Assembly (NCBI RefSeq): GCF_000382405.1
Contig: NZ_KB908274.1
Location: forward strand, 24,187-88,186
Direction of reading: 5' to 3'
DNA: 64,000 nucleotides
Source: Mycobacterium sp. 141
GTDB lineage: Bacteria; Actinomycetota; Actinomycetes; Mycobacteriales; Mycobacteriaceae
Part shown: positions 63,022-64,000 of the stretch, one piece after another
Position numbering within the stretch: the first letter of the stretch is position 1
Layout of the letters: each line of letters begins with the position of its first letter
Translations under genes and position numbers: made by a program
The notes under the pieces: model-generated
Seen by the model: only the letters and a program-made list of their open reading frames with translations
Told to the model about the DNA's origin: nothing
Database searches by the model: none

Positions 63022-63204
63022 GTATCGCTGACTCCAACCCAGTTGTCCAGATGCAGTTTGCATGCTGAATCCCATTGTGTTGCAATACTTCCTGCAAAAT
63101 CGCCAAAACACCACGAAGTGCCGGCGGTACGAGTCACGGGCGTTTCTCGCAACACCAGCACATTCGAGGTGCCGGATTTTCAGTTGTCGGACTGGCACGC
63201 CTCT

Positions 63205-64000
63205 TTAAAAGAATCCCTGGGCTTTGTTGCTGTAGGACACCAGCAGGTTCTTGGTCTGCTGGTAGTGATCCAGCATCATCTTGTGGTTCTCGCGGCCGAT
63301 CCCGGACTGCTTGTACCCGCCGAACGCGGCGTGGGCGGGATACTGGTGGTAGCAGTTGGTCCACACCCGGCCCGCCTTGATGTCGCGGCCGGCGCGATAG
63401 GCGGTGTTACCGTCACGGCTCCACACCCCCGCACCCAACCCGTACAGCGTGTCATTGGCGATCCAGATCGCATCGTCATAATCCGCGAACGAGGTCACCG
63501 CGACGACCGGGCCGAAGATCTCCTCCTGGAAGATCCGCATGTTGTTCTTGCCCGCGAACACCGTCGGCTGGATGTAGAACCCGCCGGCCAGGTCACCACC
63601 GAGGTCGGCGCGTTCCCCACCGGTGACCACCCGGGCCCCTTCGGACTTGCCGATCTCGATGTAAGACAGGATCTTCTCGAACTGATCGTTGGAGGCCTGC
63701 GCCCCGATCATGGTCTCGGTGTCCAGCGGATCACCCTGGCGGACCGCCTTGGTGCGGATCGCGGCCAACTCCAGGAACTCATCGAAAATGTCGGCCTGAA
63801 TGAGGCTGCGCGACGGGCACGTACATACCTCGCCCTGGTTGAGGGCGAACATCGTGAAGCCTTCCAGGGCCTTGTCCTGGAAGTCGTCGCCTGCCGCCAT
63901 CACGTCGTTGAAGAAGATGTTGGGGCTCTTGCCGCCGAGTTCGAGGGTGACGGGGATGAGGTTCTGCGACGCGTACTGCATGATCAGCCGGCCGGTCGTG
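63205..64000 (-). CDS. Aldehyde dehydrogenase (5' end outside window)
   Basis: About 264 C-terminal residues of a NAD-dependent ALDH; the N-terminus lies beyond the right edge. The catalytic Glu is in PVTLELGGKSPN and the Cys in LNQGEVCTCPSR. The C-terminal FGGYKQSGIGRENHKMML is typical of the acetaldehyde-active AldB/ExaC group. Upstream of the eut operon on the same strand, it probably oxidises the acetaldehyde that EutBC makes. Confidence 0.93.
   Translation of the reverse strand, partial: TTGRLIMQYASQNLIPVTLELGGKSPNIFFNDVMAAGDDFQDKALEGFTMFALNQGEVCTCPSRSLIQADIFDEFLELAAIRTKAVRQGDPLDTETMIGAQASNDQFEKILSYIEIGKSEGARVVTGGERADLGGDLAGGFYIQPTVFAGKNNMRIFQEEIFGPVVAVTSFADYDDAIWIANDTLYGLGAGVWSRDGNTAYRAGRDIKAGRVWTNCYHQYPAHAAFGGYKQSGIGRENHKMMLDHYQQTKNLLVSYSNKAQGFF

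Overview
The window is chromosomal DNA of a mycobacterium, most likely a fast-growing, Mycolicibacterium-type environmental species. GC is high, GTG starts are common, and leaderless starts and 4-bp GTGA/ATGA gene overlaps recur. The backbone follows the gene order I remember for M. tuberculosis from imuB (Rv3394c) to rplM (Rv3443c): imuB, imuA', guaA, choD, guaB3, guaB2, a DUF5319 gene, rsdA, sigD, whiB3, groEL1, groES, the tsaD-rimI-tsaB-tsaE-alr cluster, gadB, nnrD/E, glmS, an Rv3439c/Rv3440c-like pair, glmM, rpsI and rplM. No tRNA, rRNA, IS element, prophage or CRISPR array was recognised. Identifications come from reading motifs and from memory of the families, not from searches.

Layout. 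1-2.1 kb: SOS mutasome genes imuB (cut by the window edge) and imuA' behind a LexA box. 2.3-6.3 kb: lipoprotein, S53 (sedolisin) protease and a zinc-ribbon membrane protein. 6.4-7.9 kb: guaA. 8-11.5 kb: YhgE/Pip-type membrane protein with a degenerate ABC ATPase, opposite a TetR regulator with twin operators. 11.6-18 kb: secreted protein, choD, a DUF559 endonuclease-like gene flanked by inverted 66-bp palindromic repeats, guaB3 and guaB2. 18-22.4 kb: sigD/rsdA, whiB3 and an OsmC-like gene. 22.4-27.4 kb: accessory region with an enoyl-CoA hydratase remnant, a haemophore-like gene, a Thr-rich repeat protein and a berberine-bridge-type flavin oxidase. 27.4-39.8 kb: groESL1, the t6A/alr operon, gadB, metabolite-repair gene and an S13 penicillin-binding lipoprotein. 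40-49.3 kb: a sarcosine-to-pyruvate module. 49.4-58.8 kb: glmS, ClC channel, a type VII-like pair, glmM and ribosomal protein genes. 59-64 kb: small secreted proteins and an ethanolamine operon.

How genes work together. The clearest system is sdaA / gntR-glyA-soxB-soxD-soxA-soxG plus an 81-aa gene. Sarcosine oxidase makes glycine and methylene-THF, GlyA joins them to serine, and SdaA deaminates serine to pyruvate. Three near-identical TGATATATCA palindromes lie in the sdaA/gntR gap, before glyA and before the 81-aa gene, which suggests one regulon under the local GntR protein. At the right edge, EutBC and an aldehyde dehydrogenase would turn ethanolamine into ammonia, acetaldehyde and acetate. 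GlmS and GlmM (wall amino sugar), Alr (D-alanine) and the S13 protein serve peptidoglycan; GuaA and GuaB2 make GMP.

The most unusual features are short repeats: the inverted 66-bp palindromes around the DUF559 gene, and three different tandem mini-repeats (35, 33 and 27 bp) at gene boundaries or inside reading frames (4278, 9961 and 47667). A sequence like the 35-bp unit reappears at the tsaD stop codon, where it begins a possible translationally coupled 42-aa ORF.
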